64,000 nucleotides of DNA from Nodosilinea nodulosa PCC 7104 (GTDB taxonomy: Bacteria; Cyanobacteriota; Cyanobacteriia; Phormidesmidales; Phormidesmidaceae): assembly GCF_000309385.1 (NCBI RefSeq), contig NZ_JH976537.1, positions 523,426-587,425 on the forward strand, given 5' to 3'. The notes under the pieces are model-generated. The model was given only the letters and a program-made list of their open reading frames with translations, searched no databases and was not told the origin of the DNA. How positions within the stretch are numbered: the first letter of the stretch is position 1; each line of letters begins with the position of its first letter. Made by a program: the position numbers and the translations under genes. Below are positions 35,122 through 43,894 of this stretch, one piece after another.

Positions 35122-36015
35122 ATGGCCTATCGATTTTTTGCCGACAGCACCGTTGAAGCCAACGTTCACCGCATCCTTGGCGAGCAGCTTGAGGGGGCGA
35201 TTGACCAGCTCAGCAACCAGCTTCAATCAACCCCAGATCGGGCCATTCACGATGCCCGTAAGCATCTGAAAAAGGGGCGATCGCTGCTGCGCCTGGTGCG
35301 AAAATCGATGGCCAGAGAAACCTACCGGCTCGAAGAAAATCGGCTGCGCGATCAGGGCAGGCTGCTGGCCCCCTGCCGCGACAGCGAGGTCTATCAGCAC
35401 ACCCTCGACGACCTGCTCGACACCTACGGACTTACCCTAGATACCCACGGCTTTACTGACCTGCGAGCAAGCCTGGCCAAGCGGCACCAGGTGCAGCTGG
35501 CAGCCCTCACCGATCGCGATATTCCCATGGCCGCCATCATCGGCGAACTCAGGGGCAGCAAAGCACGGCTCAACCAGCTGGCCCTGGATAAATCGGGATG
35601 GGAGGCGCTGGCTAAAAACCTAAAGCGCATTTATCGGCAGGGCCAGGCCCGCTACCAGAGCGCCTGCGACAGCGATAGTCCCGAGGCCTTTCACCAGTGG
35701 CGTAAGCGAGTCAAAGATTTGTGGCATGACACTTGTCTCTTGCGGCAGCTGTGGCCCCCGATAATGACGGCGTTCTCCAAAGAAACCCACCGACTGACCA
35801 AAATACTGGGCGACGAGCACGACATTACCGCGCTGCGACGCTTTTTGCTCAAGCATTCAGAAGAAGTGGCGATCGAGGAAGTGCAATTGCAAGTGCTGCT
35901 TCCGCTGATGGAGCATCGCCAGCACCGGCTGCGGCGACAGGCCAGGGAGCTAGGCCAAAAACTCTACTGCGAGACCGCCGCCGCCTTTACCCACCGGATT
36001 GCCGCCTACTGGTAG
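35122..36015 (+). CDS. CHAD domain protein
   Basis: The 297-residue product is almost wholly a CHAD domain, an all-helical fold with conserved His and basic residues that binds polyphosphate. Visible elements are AIHDARKHLKKGRSLLRLVR, LLAPCRDSEVYQHTL, EAFHQWRKRVKDLWHD and TRLTKILGDEHDITALRRF in part (HRLTKILGDEHDI). No CYTH domain is attached. It is probably cytoplasmic and may act on polyphosphate granules. It lies in a likely operon with the DUF6335 gene. Confidence 0.88.
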   Translation: MAYRFFADSTVEANVHRILGEQLEGAIDQLSNQLQSTPDRAIHDARKHLKKGRSLLRLVRKSMARETYRLEENRLRDQGRLLAPCRDSEVYQHTLDDLLDTYGLTLDTHGFTDLRASLAKRHQVQLAALTDRDIPMAAIIGELRGSKARLNQLALDKSGWEALAKNLKRIYRQGQARYQSACDSDSPEAFHQWRKRVKDLWHDTCLLRQLWPPIMTAFSKETHRLTKILGDEHDITALRRFLLKHSEEVAIEEVQLQVLLPLMEHRQHRLRRQARELGQKLYCETAAAFTHRIAAYW

Positions 36016-36042
36016 CCCTAGTTTGCCGCCGTAGCTTTGGCA

Positions 36043-37125
36043 CTAGGGCTGCTCGGGCAGGCGAAATATGTCGGCAAACACCGACTTTTTGTCGGGGCGA
36101 CGGCTGGGGTCGGGGGAGTCGTAGACCACCATGAGTCCATCGTCGTACCCCAGACAGGGCAGCAGCGTGAGCCCCTCGGCGTGGTCAGAGCCAATGGTAA
36201 ACGGCAGATCGAACAACACCTTGAGTCGGCCCGACTCCTGACTCCACAGGGTGTGCTCGCTCAGCTCAAGCACATCCTCAAGGCAAAACATCTGCATCGC
36301 GCCTTCGATCTCCATAGTTGGACCCGCCAGCACCAGCAGGTCGCCATTGTGCAGACACAGCTCGCGAATGCCCTGGCCGTTGAGGTCGAGAAAATGCTTG
36401 CGGTACGGGCAGCCATTGCCCAAATCTTTGAGGTGAAGCGTGCCGGGTTCACTGTCATCTACCTCGATTTCAACAATGATGGCCCAGCCCCGCAGCACCG
36501 GACCCCGCAGTCCCAGAAAAATCCGGCTGCCGCTGACCGCAATGCCCTCAATATCAAAACCGTTGTCCTTGGAGGGCAGCTGCATCTTTAAAAACAGCCC
36601 CAGATGCTCGTCTTCGGCCAGGGCTTTGAGCAGCTGGTTCTGGCCATTGACATGCTTCAGGCTAGCGGCGGTGAGGTCGTCCTTTTCGCTGTCGGTGGGG
36701 GCATAGGTGGGCACAATCTCGCCGTTGAGAACGGGCAGACGGGCCAAAATTGAGCGGTTGGGGTCGTGCTCAATTTGGGACAGGCGCTCGATGTCTTTTT
36801 GAGGTTTTTTGCCCTTGGCTCGATTGCGTTTGACGCTGTGGGAACCCACCACCCAGAGATAGCCATCGCAGTAGTCGAGGCCCTCAATATCGACTTCAGA
36901 CTCCTGATCAAACAGCTGAATAAAATCCTTGAGGTGAAAGGTCTTGTGGTTGCCGTAGAGGCCGTCTCCCATCGGTGTCAGCCGCTCTATGGTGACAAAT
37001 TCATCGGAGCCAAGCCACAGGTGCCCGTCGGGCGAGCGGGTGACGGCAGATAGCTCAGCGAGCAAATCTTCTGATTCGGTTTGAAAGTTGAGCAGGGCGC
37101 GGCTGAGCAAAAATCCGTTGGGCAT
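36043..37125 (-). CDS. DUF3616 family protein
   Basis: The ATG at 37125 (MPNGFLLSRALLNF) gives 360 residues and fits better than an upstream TTG. The protein looks like a beta-propeller: AVTRSPDGHLWLGSDE, DIEGLDYCDGYLWVVGSHS, KDNGFDIEGIAVSGSRIFLG and GSDHAEGLTLLPCLGYDDGL are regularly spaced blade motifs. DUF3616 proteins are of unknown function, though the propeller suggests binding or hydrolysis. It converges on the CHAD gene with 27 bases between stops. Confidence 0.8.
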   Translation of the reverse strand: MPNGFLLSRALLNFQTESEDLLAELSAVTRSPDGHLWLGSDEFVTIERLTPMGDGLYGNHKTFHLKDFIQLFDQESEVDIEGLDYCDGYLWVVGSHSVKRNRAKGKKPQKDIERLSQIEHDPNRSILARLPVLNGEIVPTYAPTDSEKDDLTAASLKHVNGQNQLLKALAEDEHLGLFLKMQLPSKDNGFDIEGIAVSGSRIFLGLRGPVLRGWAIIVEIEVDDSEPGTLHLKDLGNGCPYRKHFLDLNGQGIRELCLHNGDLLVLAGPTMEIEGAMQMFCLEDVLELSEHTLWSQESGRLKVLFDLPFTIGSDHAEGLTLLPCLGYDDGLMVVYDSPDPSRRPDKKSVFADIFRLPEQP

Positions 37126-37323
37126 GGTGGGGCTGGCCAATAGGAATGAATTCAAGATATTAGACTAAGGCAAGATATTAGATTAAGGAATTGGCTCAGT
37201 TAAGCCATCTTTCGCCGGAAAGAAATCGCTCTGCGAAGCGCTGACAGTCTACAGGGAGATAGAGGTGCGCAGGTTTAGGCTTGCCTAGGCTAGGGGCAAT
37301 CTTATCAATCACTAGGAGCCTGA

Positions 37324-40023
37324 ATGAAGAGCCCTGTTTCCACCGCCGAGGTTGTGCAGTCCGAGCCCCACGAGGTGTTGGAGGCCTTTGGCGTGGATGC
37401 CGCCCAGGGGCTCAGCGATCGCCAGGTGAGCCGCCAGCGCGAAAAATACGGCTGGAATCGACTCCAGGAGGCCAAGCAGCGCGGGGCGGGGGCAATCTTC
37501 ATCGACCAGTTTAAAAGCCCAATTATCGGCCTGCTGGCGGTGGCCGCTGTTTTGGCCTTTGCCTTTCAGGAATGGGTTGAGGGTACGGCGGTGGCGATCG
37601 CGATCGCGCTCAACGCCATGATTGGCTTTACCACCGAGCTGCGGGCGGTGAAATCGATGGAGTCGCTGCAGGAGCTGAGCCAGACCCAGGCCAAGGTGCG
37701 GCGGGGCGGGCAGGTCAAACAGGTGGCCGCCGATCAGCTGGTGCCCGGCGACATTGTGGTGCTGGAGGGGGGCGACATGGTGCCCGCCGACCTGCGCCTG
37801 ATTGCAGCCTCGAACCTCCAGGCCGACGAGTCGGCGCTGACGGGGGAATCGCTGCCCGCCAGCAAAACCACCCAGCCGGGAGCGCCCGACCTGCCGCTGG
37901 CCGAGCAGACCAATCGGGTGTTTAAAGGTACGGCGATCACCCGTGGCTCCGCCGAAGGCATTGTCATCGCCACCGGCATGGAAACGGAGCTGGGCCACAT
38001 TTCTGCCCTGGCCACCCAGGCGGGGAGCGAGCAGACCCCCCTGGAGCAGCGGCTCGACCAGCTGGGGCGGCGGCTGATCTGGGTGACGCTGGGGATTGCG
38101 GCGGTGGTGGCCCTGGCCGGAATTGTGCAGGGCAAAGACCTGATGCTGATGGTCGAGACGGCGATCGCCCTGTCGGTGGCCGCCGTTCCCGAGGGATTGC
38201 CGATTGTGGCGACGGTGGCCCTGGCCCGAGGCATGGGGCGCATGGCCAAGCAAAACGCCCTGATCAGCCGCCTTTCGGCGGTGGAAACCCTGGGTTCGAC
38301 CAGCATTATCTGCACCGACAAAACCGGCACCCTGACCCAAAACCGCATGACCGTCAGCCAAATTGTGGTGACGGCGGGCACTGTTCAGGTCGGCGGCGAC
38401 CCGGCCTTTAGCCTGGAGGGCCAGAGCGTCGACCCCCAGCAGCACGATGCCCTGCGGCAGCTGCTCCAGGTGGCGGTGCTCTGCAATAATGCCGAGCTGC
38501 CCAGCCCAGACGCCCCGGAGCACCACACCATTGGCGACCCGATGGAAATTGCCCTGCTCAGCGTCGGGCAGCGGGCCGGCATGGACCGCTGCCAGCTGCG
38601 ATCGCACTGGCCGGAGGAGCGCGAAGTGGCCTTCGACCCCGACGTGAAAATGATGGCCACCTTTCACCGCAACGAGCACGAGGGCGAGCAGGACTATTGG
38701 GTGGCCGTCAAGGGCGCTCCCGAGGCGGTGCTGGAGCGCTGCACCCACCACTGGATCGACGGGGGGTGTCAGCGCTTGGATCAGGGCAGTCGCGATCGCT
38801 GGCAGCAGCGCCTCCAGACCACCGCCGAGGCCGGCCTGCGGGTGCTCGCCTTTGCCGCCAAAACCGTTGACTCAGCCGACGCCGAACCCTACGGCGACCT
38901 GATGCTGCTGGGCGTCATGGGGCTGGAAGATCCGCCCCGCCCCGGCATTAAAGACGCCATCAAGGCCTGCCATCGGGCCGGCATTCGGGTGGTGATGGTG
39001 ACCGGCGACCAGCAAATTACGGCCCGCAACATTGGCCTGGCCGTGGGGCTGGTGGGCGATCGCGAAGCCCAGGCCCTCTCCGGCAAAGCGCTCAGACCCC
39101 TCGACGACCTCACCGACCAGCACCGCCAGGAGCTACGGCAGGTCTCGATCTTTGCCCGCGTCAGCCCCGAGCAAAAGCTGAACCTGATTGCGCTGCACCA
39201 GGCCGACGGCGCGATCGTGGCGATGACCGGCGACGGCGTCAACGATGCCCCTGCCCTGCAAAAGGCCAATATCGGGGTGGCCATGGGCCAGCGCGGCACC
39301 CAGGTGGCCCAGGAGGCCGCCGATATGGTGCTCCAGGACGACTCCTTCGCCACCATTGTGGCGGCGGTGGCCCAGGGGCGGGCCATTTTCCGCAATATTC
39401 GCCAGTTCACCCTCTACCTGCTGTCGGGCAACACCGGGGAAATCATTGCCGTCGCCCTGGCCTCGGTGCTAAACGGGCCGCTGCCGCTGCTGCCCCTGCA
39501 AATTCTCTATATCAACGCCGTCAACGATGTGTTCCCGGCCCTGGCCCTGGGCCTGGGTGAAGGCGACGACACCATGATGCAGCGCCCGCCGCGCAGGGGC
39601 AGCGAGGCCGTGCTCACCCAGGATCACTGGGTCGCGATTGGCCTGTATGGGCTGCTGATTGCAGGCACTACGCTAGGGGCCTTTGCGATCGCCCTCCAGG
39701 TCTGGCAGCTGGACGGCAGCGAGGCTGTTACCATCTCCTTTATGACCCTGGCCTTTAGCCGCCTCTGGCACATTTTCAACATGCGCAGCCGGAACACCGC
39801 CGTGCTGCATAACGAGATCACCCGCAACCCCTACGTCTGGGGTGCCCTGGCCATCTGCACCCTGATTCTGCTGGCGGCGGTTTACGTGCCGGGTCTTTCC
39901 GACGCGCTGGGCACCACCGGGCTGTCGTGGCGGGCCTGGGGTCTGGTGTTTGGGGCCAGCCTGATTCCGCTGGTGCTGGGGCAGCTGTCCAGGGTTTTGC
40001 TTGAGCACAGAGGTAAGCAGTAG
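37324..40023 (+). CDS. P-type cation-transporting ATPase (PMCA/SERCA type)
   Basis: The 899-residue membrane pump has all main landmarks: a cation-ATPase N domain (LSDRQVSRQREKYGWNRL), actuator motif LTGESLPA, the PEGL motif (VAAVPEGLPIVATVALARG), the phosphorylation site DKTGTLT with Asp332, KGAPEAVL in the nucleotide domain and MTGDGVNDAPAL. About ten membrane helices are apparent. Type IIA/IIB ion pumps of this form export Ca2+ or Mn2+, but the ion cannot be read with confidence. AGGAG precedes the ATG. A DedA gene follows five bases later, so the two may share a transcript. Confidence 0.9.
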   Translation: MKSPVSTAEVVQSEPHEVLEAFGVDAAQGLSDRQVSRQREKYGWNRLQEAKQRGAGAIFIDQFKSPIIGLLAVAAVLAFAFQEWVEGTAVAIAIALNAMIGFTTELRAVKSMESLQELSQTQAKVRRGGQVKQVAADQLVPGDIVVLEGGDMVPADLRLIAASNLQADESALTGESLPASKTTQPGAPDLPLAEQTNRVFKGTAITRGSAEGIVIATGMETELGHISALATQAGSEQTPLEQRLDQLGRRLIWVTLGIAAVVALAGIVQGKDLMLMVETAIALSVAAVPEGLPIVATVALARGMGRMAKQNALISRLSAVETLGSTSIICTDKTGTLTQNRMTVSQIVVTAGTVQVGGDPAFSLEGQSVDPQQHDALRQLLQVAVLCNNAELPSPDAPEHHTIGDPMEIALLSVGQRAGMDRCQLRSHWPEEREVAFDPDVKMMATFHRNEHEGEQDYWVAVKGAPEAVLERCTHHWIDGGCQRLDQGSRDRWQQRLQTTAEAGLRVLAFAAKTVDSADAEPYGDLMLLGVMGLEDPPRPGIKDAIKACHRAGIRVVMVTGDQQITARNIGLAVGLVGDREAQALSGKALRPLDDLTDQHRQELRQVSIFARVSPEQKLNLIALHQADGAIVAMTGDGVNDAPALQKANIGVAMGQRGTQVAQEAADMVLQDDSFATIVAAVAQGRAIFRNIRQFTLYLLSGNTGEIIAVALASVLNGPLPLLPLQILYINAVNDVFPALALGLGEGDDTMMQRPPRRGSEAVLTQDHWVAIGLYGLLIAGTTLGAFAIALQVWQLDGSEAVTISFMTLAFSRLWHIFNMRSRNTAVLHNEITRNPYVWGALAICTLILLAAVYVPGLSDALGTTGLSWRAWGLVFGASLIPLVLGQLSRVLLEHRGKQ

Positions 40024-40027
40024 CGCC

Positions 40028-40636
40028 ATGTTCAGCTGGATTACCCACTGGATCGAGTCTCTGGGCTATGTCGGCATTTTCGGCCTGATGGTGCTAGAGC
40101 ACCTGTTCCCGCCAATTCCGTCGGAGCTGGTGATGCCCCTGGCCGGGTTTGTCAGCAGCACCAGCGCCACCATGAACCTGGTTGGGGTAACGTTAGCCGG
40201 GTCGCTGGGCTCGCTGCTGGGGTCCTCGGCCTGGTACGTGCTGGGTCGGCTGGTCAGCTACCGCAGGCTTATCCTCTGGGTCAAGCGCTACGGCCAGTGG
40301 CTGATGCTCAAGCCCAGGGATATCGACGAGGCGATCGCGTTTTTCCGGCGCAGCGGCGGCAGCTGGGTGGTGGGGGTAGGGCGCATTGTGCCGGGGGTGC
40401 GCACCTATGTGTCGGTGCCAGCGGGGCTGAGCCACATGGCGCTGCTGCCCTACCTGGTCTACTCGGCCCTGGGCACGGTGGTGTGGACGGGGGCGCTGGC
40501 GGTGGCGGGCTACATTTTGGGCGAAAACTTTGACCAGGTGCAGGTGTTTATTGCCCCGATTAGCAAAGGGGTGCTGGTGCTGCTGGCGATCGCCCTGATT
40601 GTCTGGGTAGTCAAACGCCGTCGCCGCCGGTTCTAG
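40028..40636 (+). CDS. DedA family membrane protein
   Basis: The ATG at 40028 (MFSWITHWIESLGYVGIFG) lies five bases after the ATPase stop and gives 202 residues. The DedA/SNARE-associated signature is present: LEHLFPPIPSELVMPLAGF, GSLLGSSAWYVLGRLV, the FFRRSGGSWVVGVGRIVPG stretch with the essential Arg, and VPAGLSHM. Family members are lipid-carrier (undecaprenyl phosphate) flippases or related transporters in the inner membrane. The substrate here is not determined. Confidence 0.88.
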   Translation: MFSWITHWIESLGYVGIFGLMVLEHLFPPIPSELVMPLAGFVSSTSATMNLVGVTLAGSLGSLLGSSAWYVLGRLVSYRRLILWVKRYGQWLMLKPRDIDEAIAFFRRSGGSWVVGVGRIVPGVRTYVSVPAGLSHMALLPYLVYSALGTVVWTGALAVAGYILGENFDQVQVFIAPISKGVLVLLAIALIVWVVKRRRRRF

Positions 40637-40649
40637 ACGGTAGGCATCA

Positions 40650-41033
40650 CTATGAGCAATCTACCCTTGCAGCAGCATGGTTTTGTATCAACTCCACTCG
40701 ATGACCGTCCGGGTCAGCAACCACGGCTCGGCGTCCCCACTCGGAATCTCTGGCTGGCGTTACCAGGGCCGCAGGATAATCGCTCAAGGCTGCGATCGCA
40801 GCATCCACCGACGGCACGCGAAACCCGATGCGAATTCCCAATGTAGATGCTCCATTGGATGCGAGCGGATAAAGCTCAAAAACACCGTCGCCGGGCAGCT
40901 CAGCAGCAAAATGCTCCGGCCCATCGTCATGCCGATGCCGCGAAAACTGCAAACCAAGCCGAGAGTAAAACGCCGCCGCACGTGCGATGTCTGAAGACCT
41001 CAGCACAACCAGATTCAGAGTGATGTTGCTCAT
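40650..41033 (-). CDS. VOC (glyoxalase-fold) family protein
   Basis: The ATG at 41033 (MSNITLNLVVLRSSDI) gives 127 residues. A VOC-superfamily pattern is seen: ARAAAFYSRLGLQFSRH, GVFELYPL, LGIRIGFRVPSVDAAIAAL and a terminal VVADPDGHRVELIQ. The His, Glu and acidic positions typical of the metal site are partly present. Two such halves in a dimer would make the active site. Substrate unknown. It converges on DedA with 14 bases between. Confidence 0.82.
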   Translation of the reverse strand: MSNITLNLVVLRSSDIARAAAFYSRLGLQFSRHRHDDGPEHFAAELPGDGVFELYPLASNGASTLGIRIGFRVPSVDAAIAALSDYPAALVTPARDSEWGRRAVVADPDGHRVELIQNHAAARVDCS

Positions 41034-41182
41034 AATGTGCGCTGCCACCTAACGGTGAAGTTGTGCAGTGGTAAATAACCCCGAACTCCTACTAATAGCC
41101 TCTGTTCCATCTGACCCAAAGCAGTGTTAGCCTAAGGCAGGCCAACAAAAACATGGAGAAGTCAAATGCCAGAGCTAATTGT

Positions 41183-42847
41183 TCAATAAAGTTGACTCAT
41201 CAAATCACCGCGTCGAAAGGTTGCAGATAACTGCTGCAAGGAAATTTCTTGCTCCCCATAAAGATCCTGGAGAGCCTGTTGAATATCTTGCGCTGCGGCG
41301 TTGAAATAATCTTCACCATTCTGTTCAATAAGTTGTTGAGCAAATTGGAAATTTTGGTGACTAATATTTTCCATTTGAACATCCATGTCAGACAAAAGCC
41401 TTTGCCCCATCTGCATTGCAATAAAGCATGAAGCATAGCGAACAAAATCTGGATCTGTAGACTCCGGCCTTTTGCGGCGATTTTCTGCAATTCTATAAAG
41501 CTGAACAGCTATTACAACTTGCGCTCCATTCAGTTCTTCAGTGAATATTGAATCATACAGTTTTCCAAAATGTTCACGAGAAAAGAATTTTGCCTGATGA
41601 GGCTTCCTTCTCCAAACTGATAATACTGCTTCAGCAGCCACCCCGGAAGTAATATCTGTAGGTCGAGTGTTAGTATCAGAGCGCTTACGCCGATAGTTAA
41701 ATCCTAATTGCTGAATATCAATTTCCAATCTTTGTTGGCGCTCATCATTGGCACGTAAATCCTTGAGATCTACTGGATTCTGGCTATTAGTGGCGTAGGT
41801 AATCCTTTGAACTAGACCTTCGTTTTCACGAGGCAATTGATAAAGGCGGAGAAGAACATAAGCTTGAGCATTTTGATGAAGCAAATCAGGTTCTTGCAAG
41901 GTTTTAAATATTGTCATGCATGTTTGACCGCCATTAATAATTTGTAAGTTCTCGACACGCACCTGATAATTACCATTTTGCAATGCGTTATATGAAAAAC
42001 TGTCACAGGTCAGAGTCACTCCATTGTTGTAAAAGTAGAAATTGTTTTTTTCATCGCTAGTTAAAGTATGACGGATACCCTCATTGACACGATTTCCTTG
42101 CAAACCTAGATAGCGACGAATATTACGTTCTAATAATCGTTCACCATGTCGCTCAATAAGGGCTGCAATTTCAGTGACAGCAATCCTGCCTACCAGCACC
42201 CGACTAAAATCCATATCTTCAACTATAGCTCTGCCACTTAACTGCAAAATGTCTTTTACAGGTCTAGAAGCTTGAAGAATTTTGACTAAACGCTCGTGGT
42301 TAAGGTGTTCCCAAGTAACCTGATCACCAAATCCAGTGCGTTCAATAGCCTCCTGAGCAGATGCATTCCATTTCAGTCCATTGTTACAAGCTAGCGCTCG
42401 AACTTGTGGAATATAGCCATCCCGAATCAAGCTACGGGCTTCTTCCACTTTTACGAGTAGTCTTTCGTTAATATATTCTAGTGTCGCTGCTGGATTAAAT
42501 AAGTATTGAATTGCGTTTATTAAACTCTCTATGCCGTCCTCAGGAAAATTAGAATTTCCCTCTAGATTATTCTTGTACTTCGCTTGAAATAAGCTAACTG
42601 TAAACTCGCCATCATACTCTTCAGAGATATGCATAGCGTCTACCCCAAAGTCACCCCCACCTTCCGTCAAGCAATCAAAAGTATCGTCACTCTCTAAGTC
42701 CAAGACGGTTTGAACACATAGATACACAAATGCCAAGGACTTGAGTTTATTTTCATCTCTTATGCGTAGCTCTTCAGAAGCCTTTTGGCGAATATCGTTC
42801 ATGACTGATACTAGACGCTGGTCAATAATAGATGCGTTGATATTCAT
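41183..42847 (-). CDS. AIPR family abortive-infection protein
   Basis: The 554-residue protein matches the AIPR family: LERNIRRYLGLQGNRVNEGI, NNFYFYNNGVTLTCDSF, then LQIINGGQTCMTIF and ITYATNSQNPVDLKDLRAND, a conserved nucleic-acid or nuclease-related core. The N-terminal part (GGGDFGVDAMHI, VSLFQAKYK) has a restriction-endonuclease-like D...QxK pattern, as in related phage-defence proteins, so a nuclease domain is likely at about 50-95. The gene is clearly AT-richer than its neighbours, a sign of transfer. Its upstream region holds a 41-bp-period array of CCTAATT (this strand). Role: phage defence, inferred from the family. Confidence 0.85.
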   Translation of the reverse strand: MNINASIIDQRLVSVMNDIRQKASEELRIRDENKLKSLAFVYLCVQTVLDLESDDTFDCLTEGGGDFGVDAMHISEEYDGEFTVSLFQAKYKNNLEGNSNFPEDGIESLINAIQYLFNPAATLEYINERLLVKVEEARSLIRDGYIPQVRALACNNGLKWNASAQEAIERTGFGDQVTWEHLNHERLVKILQASRPVKDILQLSGRAIVEDMDFSRVLVGRIAVTEIAALIERHGERLLERNIRRYLGLQGNRVNEGIRHTLTSDEKNNFYFYNNGVTLTCDSFSYNALQNGNYQVRVENLQIINGGQTCMTIFKTLQEPDLLHQNAQAYVLLRLYQLPRENEGLVQRITYATNSQNPVDLKDLRANDERQQRLEIDIQQLGFNYRRKRSDTNTRPTDITSGVAAEAVLSVWRRKPHQAKFFSREHFGKLYDSIFTEELNGAQVVIAVQLYRIAENRRKRPESTDPDFVRYASCFIAMQMGQRLLSDMDVQMENISHQNFQFAQQLIEQNGEDYFNAAAQDIQQALQDLYGEQEISLQQLSATFRRGDLMSQLY

Positions 42848-42900
42848 GCATTCATCTACTAGGTGTATTTTCGTTAGTTTATCTGATTTAGCCTAACTAT

Positions 42901-43044
42901 TAATTAGAGAGAATCATTCCACCTAACTCCCCGATGCGGACAATTAGGTAGAAATATATCAGCCCCTACACCCTAAACAGGCAATTAGGTAAAAATTTGT
43001 CAGACTAGCTCCTCCATATGGGTAATTAGGCTGACAAATTCAGT
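42901..43044 (-). promoter_or_regulatory. Repeat array with ~41-bp period upstream of the AIPR gene
   Basis: AATTAG recurs near 42903, 42943, 42984 and 43025, at 40-41 bp. The second and third copies extend to a shared core CAATTAGGTA followed by an AT-rich stretch and TCAG. The sequence between copies differs. Four turns of helix separate the copies, so they lie on one face of DNA, as expected for cooperative binding. The array lies in the divergent space between AIPR (start 42847) and Uma2 (start 43207). Confidence 0.6.
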
Positions 43045-43206
43045 ATAATTAACGCTCCACTTTGTCATCCGAAGCTCCGAGGTTTGTTTAGCATTCTGTT
43101 GGGTTCCGCTGCCTGCACCACATGCTGAGCCCCCTGCCGCCTCTGCACAATGCGTCTGCATAATGCGATCGCTTACACTTAAACCATCCGTTCAACGGCC
43201 CATTCC

Positions 43207-43770
43207 ATGGTTCCCAACGCCCGCCGCTGGACTACCCGCGACCTCGCCGCCATGCCCGATGACGGCGGCTGGAAGCGCTACGAAATCATTGATGGAGACC
43301 TGCATGTGACCCGTGCTCCCCATATTCGCCATCAAGGTGCGGCAGGAAAACTGCATGTTCGCCTGGAAACCTGGTCAGAACAGACTGGGCTAGGGAGCGC
43401 CTTCCAAACCCCCGGCGTTATTTTTACCCCCAACGATGCGGTCATTCCCGATGTGGTCTGGATTAGCCGCGACCGCCTCGCCAGCGGCATTGATGACGCC
43501 GGATGCCTGATCGTTGCCCCTGAACTCATGGTCGAGATCCTCTCTCCCGGCGACCTGAACGAGCAGCGAGATAAAGAAGTTAAGCTCAAACTCTACTCCC
43601 TCCATGGGGTGCAGGAATACTGGATTGTCAGTTGGCAGCGGCAAACCTTGGAAATGTATCGCCGCACAGCCGCACAGCTCCAGCTCGTCGGCACCCTGCT
43701 GGTGGGAGATACCCTGACGTCACCCTTGCTGCCAGACTTCAGCACGCTTGTAGGGCAAATTTTCCAGTAG
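43207..43770 (+). CDS. Uma2 family (DUF820) nuclease-like protein
   Basis: The 187-residue protein has the Uma2 pattern: WTTRDLAAMPDDGGWKRYEI with the conserved Glu, IDGDLHV, then IPDVVWISRD, the catalytic-type APELMVEILSPGD, and KEVKLKLYSLHGVQEYWIV containing the Lys of a PD-(D/E)XK core. These proteins are highly duplicated in cyanobacteria and resemble restriction endonucleases, but their function is not settled. It is divergent from the AIPR gene, sharing the repeat-bearing intergenic region. Confidence 0.88.
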   Translation: MVPNARRWTTRDLAAMPDDGGWKRYEIIDGDLHVTRAPHIRHQGAAGKLHVRLETWSEQTGLGSAFQTPGVIFTPNDAVIPDVVWISRDRLASGIDDAGCLIVAPELMVEILSPGDLNEQRDKEVKLKLYSLHGVQEYWIVSWQRQTLEMYRRTAAQLQLVGTLLVGDTLTSPLLPDFSTLVGQIFQ

Positions 43771-43866
43771 CGTGGGGCACTGTCCTCAACCGCTACCATC
43801 CGCCGCCGTCACCCCATCCAGTCCGATCACCGGAAGGGAAAACTTGGGGATTGGTTTGGGCTGTCG

Positions 43867-43892
43867 GCCAGAGAATTTGGTTTCTGGCGTTT
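43867..43892 (+). terminator. Possible intrinsic terminator
   Basis: GCCAGA (43867-43872) and TCTGGC (43883-43888) form a short hairpin followed by GTTTTCC. It lies between convergent genes (Uma2 and the nucleoside transporter). The stem is short and the T-run modest, so confidence is low. Confidence 0.4.
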
Positions 43893-43894
43893 TC

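Noticed and set aside
37312-38751. Open frame of 479 codons on the minus strand
   Set aside because: It is antisense to the P-type ATPase gene, whose motifs are intact. The antisense product is low-complexity and has no domain.
42901-43044. CRISPR array
   Set aside because: Only four degenerate copies of a short core, spacers about 20 bases, and no cas gene. An operator array fits better.
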